NCBI GenBank assembly: GCA_018716545.1 | Contig: DVJU01000109.1 | Location: forward strand, 1 to 21,519 | Reading direction: 5' to 3' | Origin: Scatomorpha pullicola | GTDB taxonomy: Bacteria; Bacillota; Clostridia; Oscillospirales; Oscillospiraceae | DNA: 21,519 nucleotides | In this document: one piece after another, positions 7,462 to 14,534 of the stretch | Position numbering within the stretch: position 1 is the first letter of the stretch | How the letters are laid out: every line of letters begins with the position of its first letter | Made by a program: the position numbers and the translations under genes | The notes under the pieces: model-generated | Told to the model about the DNA's origin: nothing | The model's input: only the letters and a program-made list of their open reading frames with translations | Database searches by the model: none

Positions 7462-8391
7462 TTGGAAATAGGAGCTGTCATAACCGCGGCGGGTATGTCG
7501 TCGAGAATGGGCGAGTTCAAGCCCATGCTGAGCATAGGTACTATCTCGATAGCGCAGCGAGTGACGGCGACTCTGCGCCAGGCCGGGGCGGAGAAGATGG
7601 TCATGGTCACCGGCAACAACGCGGAGGAGCTGGAGAGGCACTTGTCCAAGAGCAGGGTCATATTCCTGCGCAACGAGAACTACGCCAGCACGCAGATGTT
7701 CTACTCGGCGAAGATAGGCCTTGAGTACCTGCAGGGCAAGTGCGACGTGGTGCTGTTCACCCCGGTGGACGTGCCGCTGTTCACGGCGGCGACGGTGCGC
7801 GCGCTCCTGGCCAGCGGCGCGCCGCTGGCCTGCCCGGTGTGCGGGGGTCAGCCCGGCCACCCGATACTGATGTCCGCCGAGGTGATAGACAGGGTGCTGA
7901 CCGACTCGGGCGAGCGCGGATTGCAGGGCGCGCTCGAGCGCTGCGGCGTACCCATGACGCAGGTAGAGGTGGAGGACCCGGGCATACTCATGGACGTGGA
8001 CACCCCAGCCGACTACGCCGAGCTGCTGGAGGTGCACAACAGCCAGCTGTTCCGCCCCGTCCTTGAAGTGGGCATAGCGCGCGAGCGCAGGTTCATGGAT
8101 TCGCGCGTGGCGATGCTGCTGGCTCTGACCGACGAGACAAGCTCCGTCCGCCAGGCGTGCCAGCGTATGCAGCTCTCCTACAGCTCCGGCTGGAACGCGA
8201 TAAACCTGCTCGAGCGCGAGCTGGGCTGCCAGATAGTCGAGAGAACCCAGGGCGGCTCCAAGGGCGGCCGCAGCCGCCTCACAGAGCAGGGACGCGAGCT
8301 GCTGGACAGCTACGAGCGCTATGTCCGCTCCCTGAGCGACATGGCCGCAGATATGTTCAAGGAGTTCTTCCCCGGCCTGAGCGAGAGCTGA
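7462..8391 (+). CDS. MocA-like molybdopterin nucleotidyltransferase fused to ModE-type HTH (DVU_1551 family)
   Basis: The protein probably starts at TTG 7462, because AGGAGG (7449-7454) is seven bases upstream. An in-frame ATG at 7441 and a TTG at 7402 are weaker choices. It is then 309 aa. Residues 1-190 are a MobA/MocA-type transferase: ITAAGMSSRMGEFKPML (7-23), PVDVPLF (101-107), PGHPIL (131-136) and LMDVDTPADY (176-185). The AAG rather than AGG in the first motif and the close likeness to E. coli MocA, as I recall it, point to CTP use, making molybdopterin cytosine dinucleotide for the Mop enzyme. Residues 205-290 are a winged helix-turn-helix like the ModE N-terminus (SYSSGWNAINLLERELGCQI, then GGSKGGRSRLTEQG). 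The two parts together match the family named for Desulfovibrio DVU_1551. The fusion suggests the enzyme may also regulate genes. Confidence 0.88.
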   Translation: MEIGAVITAAGMSSRMGEFKPMLSIGTISIAQRVTATLRQAGAEKMVMVTGNNAEELERHLSKSRVIFLRNENYASTQMFYSAKIGLEYLQGKCDVVLFTPVDVPLFTAATVRALLASGAPLACPVCGGQPGHPILMSAEVIDRVLTDSGERGLQGALERCGVPMTQVEVEDPGILMDVDTPADYAELLEVHNSQLFRPVLEVGIARERRFMDSRVAMLLALTDETSSVRQACQRMQLSYSSGWNAINLLERELGCQIVERTQGGSKGGRSRLTEQGRELLDSYERYVRSLSDMAADMFKEFFPGLSES

Positions 8392-8414
8392 AGCCGCGCA
8401 CGGCGCCAAACGAC

Positions 8415-8464
8415 AAATCCCTCCGTGTCTCACACGGAGGGATTTATCCGTGTGAGACACGGAG
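8415..8464. repeat. Nested inverted repeats; possible terminator or small repeat element
   Basis: Bases 8415-8427 and 8433-8445 form a perfect 13-bp stem around TCTCA. Bases 8421-8438 are also an exact reverse complement of 8447-8464. The two pairings exclude each other, giving two alternative folds. The element lies 24 bases after the nucleotidyltransferase stop and before a new promoter. In the first fold a short ATTTAT follows the stem, so it could act as a terminator for the upstream genes. Confidence 0.7.
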
Positions 8465-8501
8465 CAATTTATCAATCTTCAAGATAAATATAGAGAAAAT
8501 C

Positions 8502-8530
8502 TTGACAAGCAAATGCATAATTGCTAGGAT
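8502..8530 (+). promoter_or_regulatory. Promoter for the phosphatase-HD and xdhC genes
   Basis: TTGACA (8502-8507) and TAGGAT (8525-8530) are separated by exactly 17 bases in an AT-rich stretch, which is the standard vegetative spacing. Transcription would start near 8537, leaving an 84-base leader before the ATG at 8621. The leader includes AAAGCCGCACAGCC (8593-8606), which nearly matches a leader sequence of the 86-aa gene. This makes the phosphatase-HD/xdhC pair separately expressible from the upstream genes. Confidence 0.65.
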
Positions 8531-8620
8531 GATTGCGTCAATGTTATTTATAATTCTAACTTGCTATTGAATACAACTCGCATGCGCAGATAAAAGCCGC
8601 ACAGCCTGGGGAGTGATGAA

Positions 8621-9652
8621 ATGCCGAGCATATATCTCATACGCCACGGAAAGCCGGACTTTCCGGGCGGAGCGCGCATGTGTCTCGGGAGGACAGACCT
8701 GCCGCTGGGCGCCCTCGGCAGGCTCCAGGCGGCGATGCTGGGGTTCGAGCTGAGGGGCGCGGCAGAGGCCGTGTACTCAAGCCCGCTCTCCAGGGCGGTG
8801 CAGACCGCCGAGCCGCTCGGGAGCGGACCGGAGGTGCTCGACGGGCTCACGGAGCAGTACGCCGGGGAGTGGGACGGGCTGACCTTTGACGAAATCCGCG
8901 CCCGCTGGCCGGAGCTATATGCGCGGCGGGGGATCGAAAAGTACCTGCCCATGCCGGGCGCGGAGCCGGACGAGAGCGCGCTGGCGCGCTTTTCCGCCGC
9001 CGTAGCTACGGTGCTTGCGGCGAGCGGCGGCAGCGCCGCCGTAGTCGCGCACTCCGGCGTCATAAGGCTGTACCTTAACAGCCTGGGCGCGGGCATGATA
9101 AAGCTCCCCTACGGCTCCTATGTCCGTCTGGAGCTCGAGGGCGGCCGGCTTGCAGTATCCGGGGAAATAGGCGTGCTGCCGCACCCGGAGCTGACGGACG
9201 GGCGCTGCATCGCGCTGCTGGAGGCCGCGCGGCTGCCGGAGAACACAGTGCGCCACTGCGCCGCGGTGGCGGAAAAGGCGACGGAACTCGCCGACAGGCT
9301 TGGGCTGGACGCGGCTCTGACGCGCCGCGCGGCGCTGCTCCACGACATCGCCAGGCCGGAGCCGAAGCACCCCGAGACGGGAGCCGGGTGGCTGCGGGAG
9401 CTGGGCTATCCCGAGATAGCGGACATAGTCCGGCTGCACCACGACCACACGGGCGACACGCTCGACGAGGCGGCGGTGGTGTTTATTGCGGACAAGCTGG
9501 TGCAGGGCGACAGAGCCGTCACTCTGGACGAGCGCTTTGCCGCGAGCGCGCAAAAGTGTAAAACGCCCGAGCAGCTCGCGCACCATCAGGCGCGGCGGCT
9601 GGCTTCGGAGAAAATAGTGAAGCTTATCGAGGAAAGAGGAGTAGAGATATGA
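8621..9652 (+). CDS. Histidine phosphatase - HD domain fusion protein
   Basis: This 343-aa protein combines two hydrolase domains. Residues 1-190 are a phosphoglycerate mutase/CobC-type histidine phosphatase: LIRHGKP with catalytic His9, SSPLSRA with Arg58, EQYAGEWDG (78-86) and VVAHSG with His144. Residues 205-340 are an HD metal-dependent phosphohydrolase, with His212, LLHDIA (His241-Asp242), HHDH (273-276) and ADKL (Asp291). All key residues look present in both. The ATG start has GGGGAG upstream. Its stop overlaps the xdhC start by four bases (ATGA), which ties it to molybdenum cofactor maturation. Its substrate is unknown. Removing phosphate from, or breaking down, a pterin or nucleotide by-product of cofactor synthesis would fit. 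The link to aldehyde oxidoreductase clusters is from context. Confidence 0.85.
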   Translation: MPSIYLIRHGKPDFPGGARMCLGRTDLPLGALGRLQAAMLGFELRGAAEAVYSSPLSRAVQTAEPLGSGPEVLDGLTEQYAGEWDGLTFDEIRARWPELYARRGIEKYLPMPGAEPDESALARFSAAVATVLAASGGSAAVVAHSGVIRLYLNSLGAGMIKLPYGSYVRLELEGGRLAVSGEIGVLPHPELTDGRCIALLEAARLPENTVRHCAAVAEKATELADRLGLDAALTRRAALLHDIARPEPKHPETGAGWLRELGYPEIADIVRLHHDHTGDTLDEAAVVFIADKLVQGDRAVTLDERFAASAQKCKTPEQLAHHQARRLASEKIVKLIEERGVEI

Positions 9653-10647
9653 AAAAGCTTTTCAAGATCATGCGCGACCGCCTCAGCGCGGGCGAAGACC
9701 TGGTGCTCGTGACCGTCATAGCGTCCTCCGGCGCGACTCCGCGCGGCGCGGGGGCGAGGATGCTCGTCGGCGCCGGGGGACGGCTGTGCGGGACCATAGG
9801 CGGCGGCAGCGTGGAGTACCGCTCCGAGCATATCGCGGCTGAGCGTCTGGAAAAGCGCGCGTCGCTGGTGCACGACTTCTCGCTGACCAAGGACGACGTC
9901 CAGAACCTGGGCATGATCTGCGGCGGAGCCGTGAACGTGTATTTCCACTTCATACCCGCCGGCGACGGGAACGCCATCGCCGTGGCGGACGAGGCGCTGC
10001 GCCGCTTCGCCGCCGGCGAGAGCTTCTGGCTGGTGAGCGACCTCGCCGGGGACGGCAGGCTCTCGCTGGTGAACCGTGACGACTGCCCCGAGTGGCTGAG
10101 CGCGCACCTGAACGCGCACCCGCAGCGGGTCAACGAGGGCGGGCGCGACGTGTTTGTGGAGCAGATGAACAGCTCCGGCCGCGTCTACATCTTTGGCGGA
10201 GGCCACGTCGCCCAGGCGCTGGAGCCTGTGCTGACCGGGGTGGGCTTCCGCTGCGTGGTGATGGACGACCGCAGCGAGTTTGCAAAGCGGGAGCTGTTCC
10301 CGAGTGCGGAGGAGATAAAGCTGATCGACTTCAACCGCATAGCCGACAGCGTCACGATAACCGGCGAGGACTACGTCTGCGTCATGACCCGCGGGCACGC
10401 CTTTGACACCGTGGTTCAGGCGCAGGTGCTGCCCATGCACCCGTACTATATCGGCGTCATAGGCTCGCGCGCCAAGGCCGCCGGGGTGAGGCAGCAGCTC
10501 ATTGAGAATTACGGCATATCCGAGGCCGACTGCGACCAGGTCACGACGCCCATCGGCCTGGACATCAAGGCGGAGACGCCGGCGGAGATAGCCATATCCA
10601 TTGCCGCGCAGCTCATAGAGGTGCGCGCGGGTCGCGCGGCGAAATGA
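9649..10647 (+). CDS. xdhC: XdhC-family aldehyde oxidoreductase maturation factor
   Basis: The 332-aa protein has the two-part XdhC/CoxI structure. Residues 1-100 carry SSGATPRGAGARMLV, GTIGGGSVE (48-56) and CGGAVNVYFH (91-100). Residues 175-325 form the Rossmann-like XdhC C-terminal domain, starting with VYIFGGGHVAQAL and including GVIGSRAKA (269-277) and PIGLDIKAETPAEIAISIAAQ (about 301-321). XdhC proteins bind the molybdenum cofactor, help put the terminal sulfur on it and deliver it to xanthine-oxidase-family enzymes. The likely client is the Mop enzyme encoded at 4160-6904. The gene is translationally coupled to the phosphatase-HD gene. It is the last gene of the arm. GC-rich hairpins follow. 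Confidence 0.93.
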   Translation: MKKLFKIMRDRLSAGEDLVLVTVIASSGATPRGAGARMLVGAGGRLCGTIGGGSVEYRSEHIAAERLEKRASLVHDFSLTKDDVQNLGMICGGAVNVYFHFIPAGDGNAIAVADEALRRFAAGESFWLVSDLAGDGRLSLVNRDDCPEWLSAHLNAHPQRVNEGGRDVFVEQMNSSGRVYIFGGGHVAQALEPVLTGVGFRCVVMDDRSEFAKRELFPSAEEIKLIDFNRIADSVTITGEDYVCVMTRGHAFDTVVQAQVLPMHPYYIGVIGSRAKAAGVRQQLIENYGISEADCDQVTTPIGLDIKAETPAEIAISIAAQLIEVRAGRAAK

Positions 10648-10727
10648 GCCGCGCCCTGCGCTGACGGGCAAAACCGGCGGCAAGCCCCGGACGTCCGCTC
10701 CGATGCGGGCTTTATAACAAACGCAAA

Positions 10728-10755
10728 AGCAGCCGGCGCATGAGCGCTGGCTGCT
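10728..10755. terminator. Hairpin downstream of xdhC
   Basis: AGCAGCCGGCGC (10728-10739) pairs with GCGCTGGCTGCT (10744-10755) with one G-T pair, around the loop ATGA. A T-rich run follows only after some ten bases on the plus strand, while TTTTGCGTTTG follows directly on the minus strand. It may end the xdhC transcript and also block leftward read-through. It marks the edge of the low-GC patch. Confidence 0.5.
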
Positions 10756-10893
10756 CGCACATACACATTTCATTTATTTTACCTAATTTTTCTTTTGTGT
10801 TGATGACTATTTCACTCCCCTATGCTAAATTTACAAATGTGGGGCTGACTATATGTCAGAACACCGATCATAGTAAAGGGAGAAATAAAAGTA

Positions 10894-11433
10894 ATGGATA
10901 CACCGGGTGATTTGTCTCTGCTTGAACGGAAGTGTAAAATTCGCAATATTATTATCGGCGTTCTTGCTTTCTTTCTTCTTATTACTGCCCGTTTCATAAA
11001 AAATGTCTTGTATGGTGTGTGTTTTTCTCCTTGGCCTATATATGTGGCTTGCATTGGGCTTTATATTCTGTTCCCAAAGTATCACGTTATACGAAATGCC
11101 GAGAAGAGTTTCAAGTTATCTTGGGGTAGTCGAAAAAGCAGGTGGGTTTTCCTCTTTATCTGGATGTTTGCCTGTTTTGCTTTTATGTATAACTTCAAGC
11201 CAAACTATACAATTGCACAGGCAGCAAATATGATATACAGTGAGGGATACTCCAAAATTCGCTATACGACATCAACCATGCGGGATGCTGACAGTGAAAA
11301 TCCGATTGTAAACTGGATGCCAGTGTTTGAGGTTTCACCCTTGGATGACGGCACAAATTATGTTTCCGTTTCTCTTGAAACCGGAAATGTTATACCACAA
11401 AGGTTTCTAAGTGATTATCTGAATACAACCTAA
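10894..11433 (+). CDS. Small membrane protein of unknown function in a low-GC patch
   Basis: The 179-aa protein starts at ATG with AAAGGGAG 11 bases upstream. It has about three hydrophobic segments (residues 18-38, 46-61 and 84-100), then a soluble tail of 79 residues. The tail (AANMIYSEGYSKIRYTTSTM, then VSVSLETGNVI) loosely resembles PepSY-type or two-strand sheet domains, but I do not recognise the family. Base composition is far more AT-rich than the genes on both sides, with codons such as TTA, ATA and AAA common, so recent acquisition is likely. No partner gene is visible nearby. A hairpin follows seven bases after the stop. A weak promoter (TTGATG, 17 bases, TGCTAA at 10800-10828) may serve it. 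Confidence 0.75.
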   Translation: MDTPGDLSLLERKCKIRNIIIGVLAFFLLITARFIKNVLYGVCFSPWPIYVACIGLYILFPKYHVIRNAEKSFKLSWGSRKSRWVFLFIWMFACFAFMYNFKPNYTIAQAANMIYSEGYSKIRYTTSTMRDADSENPIVNWMPVFEVSPLDDGTNYVSVSLETGNVIPQRFLSDYLNTT

Positions 11434-11439
11434 TCATAA

Positions 11440-11477
11440 AACATCCGCAGGGTTTAAGATAGAATCCTGCGGATGTT
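11440..11477. terminator. Hairpin after the low-GC membrane protein gene
   Basis: AACATCCGCAGG (11440-11451) pairs perfectly with CCTGCGGATGTT (11466-11477) across a 14-base loop. It starts seven bases past the membrane protein stop, where a terminator is expected. There is no T-run after it on the plus strand. On the minus strand it is followed by TTTTATGATT, so it would work better for leftward transcripts. Confidence 0.6.
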
Positions 11478-11503
11478 CCATCCCATTAGGCGCACTTCGC
11501 CCC

Positions 11504-11572
11504 TCACTCACTATCCCCAAACATATCTGTCCCATCGAACTCCACGCCGATTCCCATGCTGAGCAAATCCAT
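11504..11572 (-). pseudogene. Possible C-terminal scrap of a lost gene
   Basis: The minus-strand frame from an ATG at 11572 to a TGA at 11504 encodes 22 residues rich in Met, Asp and Gly (MDLLSMGIG, then FDGTDMFGDSE). Acidic ends of this kind are common protein C-termini, and the frame stays open a little further upstream into a hairpin. There is no ribosome site, so this is not an intact gene. It could be the tail of a deleted mobile-element gene, but the reading is short and could be chance. Confidence 0.2.
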
Positions 11573-11591
11573 GTGCAGCTCGATAACGCTA

Positions 11592-11629
11592 AAAAAAGCA
11601 ACCGCAAATCATTCTGCGGTTGCTTTTTT
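11592..11629. terminator. Bidirectional rho-independent terminator
   Basis: AAAAAAGCAACCGCA (11592-11606) pairs perfectly with TGCGGTTGCTTTTTT (11615-11629) around an 8-base loop. The six T's on each strand's 3' side make it a textbook two-way terminator. It lies about 50 bases beyond the end of the hydrolase gene at 11679 (leftward), for which it is a good stop. Confidence 0.85.
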
Positions 11630-11678
11630 GCTTTCCGTGCTTCACAGAGGAACACACTACGGATGCTATTCTGCGCTC

Positions 11679-12620
11679 TCAGTCTGTCTTCGTGAACAGC
11701 CAGTCGAGTATGTCCTGGTATACCTCGTCTTTGTTTGTCTCGTTGAGGATTTCGTGCCTGGCGCCCTCGTAGAACTTGTAGGCCACGTCCTCGAACCCGG
11801 CGCGGACGTAGTCGCGGTAGATGCGCGCGACCTGCATGCCGTTGCCGCCGACGGGGTCACGGTCGCCGCTCATGAGTATGATCGGCGTGTCGGTGCGCAT
11901 ACGGTTGACGGTGTCCGAGCGGCTGAGCAGTCCCAGTCCGAACATCATGTCGCGGAAAAGGCTGCTGGTGGGTATGAACGTGCACAGCGGGTCGGCGGCG
12001 TACTTGTCCACGACGGCCTCGTCGCGAGTGAGCCAGTCGTAGGTCGTGCGCAGCGGCTCGATGCCCTTGTTGTAGGCGCCGAAGGCCAGGTTGTAGATCT
12101 TCTGGCTGCGGTGCATCGGCCCGTTCTTGAGCATGTCCGCGTCGCAGGCCAGGCGGCCGGCAGCCACGACGGGGGCGGGCGGCTGGCCGGTGCCGGAGAG
12201 GATAACGCCAGAGACCTTGCTCTGCGGGCAGCGTGAGAGCCAGGTGCGCACCACAAAGCTGCCCATGGAGTGGCCGAGCACGAAGTAGGGGATGTCCGGA
12301 TACTTCTCGTGCGTGCGGCGGCGCAGCTCCTCCACGTCGTCGACGACGTGGAACCAGCCGTCCTGCTCGGCGAAGAAGCCGAGCCTGTCCGGGCTGAGCA
12401 CGCTCTGGCCGTGGCCGAGGTGGTCGTTGCCCACGACGACGAAGCCCTTGGAGGCCAGATAGCGCGCGAAGTGCTCGTACCTGCCTATGTACTCGTTGAT
12501 GCCGTGGGAGATCTGCACGACGCCGTTGAGGTCGCAGTCAGGCGTCCACTCGCGCACGTGTATGGGCGTTTTGCCCTCGCTGGAGGTGAAAAAATACTCG
12601 GTTTCGGCGATGTTCGGCAT
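11679..12620 (-). CDS. Alpha/beta hydrolase, lysophospholipase/monoacylglycerol lipase-like
   Basis: An ATG at 12620, nine bases after AAAGGAGG, is preferred over the ATG at 12626, which leaves only three bases. The protein is then 313 aa, with no signal peptide, and therefore cytoplasmic. Counting from the longer start, it has the Hydrolase_4/S33 layout: an early HGINEYIGRYEHFARYL block (41-57), the nucleophile elbow GHSMGS (Ser120), an acid in MSGDRDPVG (Asp255 or Asp257) and a late ARHEILNE (His291). Family members hydrolyse lysophospholipids, monoacylglycerols or similar esters. The exact substrate is unknown. It is divergent from the NUDIX-DUF1015 gene, with a good promoter between them, and ends before a strong terminator, so it is a single-gene unit. 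Confidence 0.9.
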   Translation of the reverse strand: MPNIAETEYFFTSSEGKTPIHVREWTPDCDLNGVVQISHGINEYIGRYEHFARYLASKGFVVVGNDHLGHGQSVLSPDRLGFFAEQDGWFHVVDDVEELRRRTHEKYPDIPYFVLGHSMGSFVVRTWLSRCPQSKVSGVILSGTGQPPAPVVAAGRLACDADMLKNGPMHRSQKIYNLAFGAYNKGIEPLRTTYDWLTRDEAVVDKYAADPLCTFIPTSSLFRDMMFGLGLLSRSDTVNRMRTDTPIILMSGDRDPVGGNGMQVARIYRDYVRAGFEDVAYKFYEGARHEILNETNKDEVYQDILDWLFTKTD

Positions 12621-12661
12621 TTGCATTTGCCTCCTTTTATGCTATCATAACATTTGTATAG

Positions 12662-12690
12662 ATTTTACGATAAATACCCGCGCAAGTCAA
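12662..12690 (-). promoter_or_regulatory. Promoter for the hydrolase gene
   Basis: On the minus strand TTGACT (12690-12685) and TAAAAT (12667-12662) are separated by 17 bases. Transcription would start near 12655, giving a leader of about 35 bases with AAAGGAGG in place. The opposite-strand gene may use a weaker TTGCAT-16-TATCAT (12621-12648), so the two promoters would overlap. Confidence 0.65.
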
Positions 12691-12708
12691 TGCGCAAAGG
12701 AGCAGAGA

Positions 12709-14478
12709 ATGAGCGATATTCTGGTAGTCAAGACCTCCGGCCTTGCGCCGTGGATTTCCGGACGCAGCGGCCTGATAACCGGCTGCGGCGACGAGATACT
12801 CGCGCATGTTGAGCGCGAGCATGAGTTCCTCCCGCGCCCGGACATGGAAAACGACCCGTCCTACAGGCAGATCATACCCTACGTCGCTGTGACCCGGGGC
12901 GGGGAGATCTTCGCCACGCGCCGCCTGAACAAGGGCGGCGAAGCCCGGCTGCACGGCAGGATAAGCCTCGGCGTCGGCGGCCACATCGAGCGCGTGGACG
13001 ACGACGAGCGCGAGGGCATACTCATGCGCGCGCTCGAGCGCGAGGTGGGCGAGGAGATAAACGTCGAGCACGTCGTCAGCCTGACGCCGCTGGGCGTCAT
13101 CAACGAGGAGGCCGACGAGGTCGGCCGCGTGCACCTCGGCTTCCTGTTCCGCATGGAGGTCGCCGGCGAGGTCAGCGTCCGCGAGACGGAAAAGCTCTCG
13201 GGCGAGTGGCTGCAGATCTCCGAGCTCTGGCGCTATGCCGCCGAGATGGAGGGCTGGTCGCGCATCGCCATGGAGGCGATAGGCGGCGGGCGCAGCGTCT
13301 TCTCCCCGGCGGACATCCTCCTGCCGCAGAACGTGGACATGGAAAAGTGGAGCTGCGTGGCCTGCGACCAGTTCACCAGCGAGCCGGAGTACTGGGCCGA
13401 GGCCGATAAGCTGGTCGGCGACGCGCCCAGCACGCTCCGCCTCATGCTGCCGGAGGCCTATCTCGGCAAGGTGGACGAGGCAGCGGAGCAGGCGAAGATC
13501 TACGCGGCTATGAAGAATTATGTAAACCAGGGCGTCTTCCGCACGCTGACCGACAGCTACGTGTATGTGGAGCGCACGCTCCCCACCGGCAAGGTGCGCC
13601 GCGGCCTGGTGGGCAAGCTGGACCTGGAGCAGTACGACTGGACGGAGGGCACCGCGACGCCCGTGCGCGCCACCGAGGGCACGGTGGAGTCCCGCCTGCC
13701 GCCGCGCGCGGCCATACGCGCCGGAGCCGGGCTGGAGTTGCCGCACATCATGGTGTTCATAAACGACCCGGACAACACGCTCATACCCTCCGCCGCCGGC
13801 GGGGAGGAGCTGTACGACTTTGACCTGATGCTCGGCGGCGGGCACATCCGCGGCTCGCTGGTGTGCGGCGCAGACGCCCGGCGCGTGCAGAGTATGCTCG
13901 ACTCCCTGCCGGGCGAGATACAGTACGCCATGGGCGACGGCAACCACTCCCTCGCCGCGGCCAAGCGCTGCTGGGAGCAGATAAAGCCCACGCTCAGCGC
14001 CGCCGAGCGCGAGACGCACCCCGCGCGCTACGCGCTGGCGGAGATAGTCAACATCCACGACCCGGCGGTCGAGTTCAAGCCCATACACCGCCTGGTGACC
14101 GGCGGCGCGGCGGAGCACCTGGCCGCGGCCTTTGCCGAACGCTGCCCCGCCGGCGGAGCCGGCTCCGTCCGGCTTCTCACCGGCAGGGAGGAGCGCCGCG
14201 TCGGTACGAGCCTGCCGCTCGGCGAGCTGGTGGCCTTTACCGACGAGCTGATAGGCGCTCTCACGGCCGAGTACGGCGGCGAGGTGGACTACGTCCACGG
14301 CGACGCCGAGTGCGCCGCCCTGGCCGCCGCCGGCGGCGCGGCGGTGATGCTGCCCGCGCTGGAAAAGGACGAGCTGTTCGACTATATAGCCACGCACGGC
14401 CCCTACCCGAAAAAGAGCTTCTCCATAGGCGAGGCGCGCGAAAAGCGCTACTACCTGGAGTGCCGCAGGATAAAATAA
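12709..14478 (+). CDS. NUDIX hydrolase - DUF1015 fusion protein
   Basis: Translation starts at ATG 12709, six bases after AAAGGAG. A longer upstream open frame overlaps the divergent hydrolase and is not coding. The protein has 589 aa. Residues 1-190 form a NUDIX domain: FLPR near 40, GVGGHIE (88-94) and the box core REVGEE (111-116). The stretch between the Gly-rich start and REVGEE is longer than in the standard box. Residues 197-589 are a full DUF1015 domain, with MGDGNHSLAAAK (408-419), ARYALAEIVNIHD (439-451) and FKPIHRLV (456-463). NUDIX enzymes cleave nucleoside diphosphate-linked compounds. The role of DUF1015 is not established to my knowledge. The fusion suggests both act on one pathway. 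A hairpin follows directly after the stop. Domain calls are firm, but the function is open. Confidence 0.9.
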   Translation: MSDILVVKTSGLAPWISGRSGLITGCGDEILAHVEREHEFLPRPDMENDPSYRQIIPYVAVTRGGEIFATRRLNKGGEARLHGRISLGVGGHIERVDDDEREGILMRALEREVGEEINVEHVVSLTPLGVINEEADEVGRVHLGFLFRMEVAGEVSVRETEKLSGEWLQISELWRYAAEMEGWSRIAMEAIGGGRSVFSPADILLPQNVDMEKWSCVACDQFTSEPEYWAEADKLVGDAPSTLRLMLPEAYLGKVDEAAEQAKIYAAMKNYVNQGVFRTLTDSYVYVERTLPTGKVRRGLVGKLDLEQYDWTEGTATPVRATEGTVESRLPPRAAIRAGAGLELPHIMVFINDPDNTLIPSAAGGEELYDFDLMLGGGHIRGSLVCGADARRVQSMLDSLPGEIQYAMGDGNHSLAAAKRCWEQIKPTLSAAERETHPARYALAEIVNIHDPAVEFKPIHRLVTGGAAEHLAAAFAERCPAGGAGSVRLLTGREERRVGTSLPLGELVAFTDELIGALTAEYGGEVDYVHGDAECAALAAAGGAAVMLPALEKDELFDYIATHGPYPKKSFSIGEAREKRYYLECRRIK

Positions 14479-14485
14479 AGGCAAA

Positions 14486-14510
14486 GACGCCGCCCTGTAC
14501 GGGCGGCGTC
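14486..14510. terminator. Terminator between NUDIX-DUF1015 and recG
   Basis: GACGCCGCCC (14486-14495) pairs perfectly with GGGCGGCGTC (14501-14510) around TGTAC. It starts seven bases after the NUDIX-DUF1015 stop. On the minus strand it is followed by CTTTGCCTTTATTTTA, so it should also stop leftward transcripts from recG. Confidence 0.7.
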
Positions 14511-14534
14511 AGCTTGTCAAAAAGCCTCGCAGAG

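Noticed and set aside
8543..8560. GTTATTTATAATTCTAAC as a ModE-type operator
   Set aside because: Only the outer four bases of each half match by symmetry (5 of 9 overall), too weak to call without other sites.
12637..14484. 615-aa minus-strand frame opposite the NUDIX-DUF1015 gene
   Set aside because: It has no recognisable domain and a shadow-type composition. The plus strand carries both full domains.
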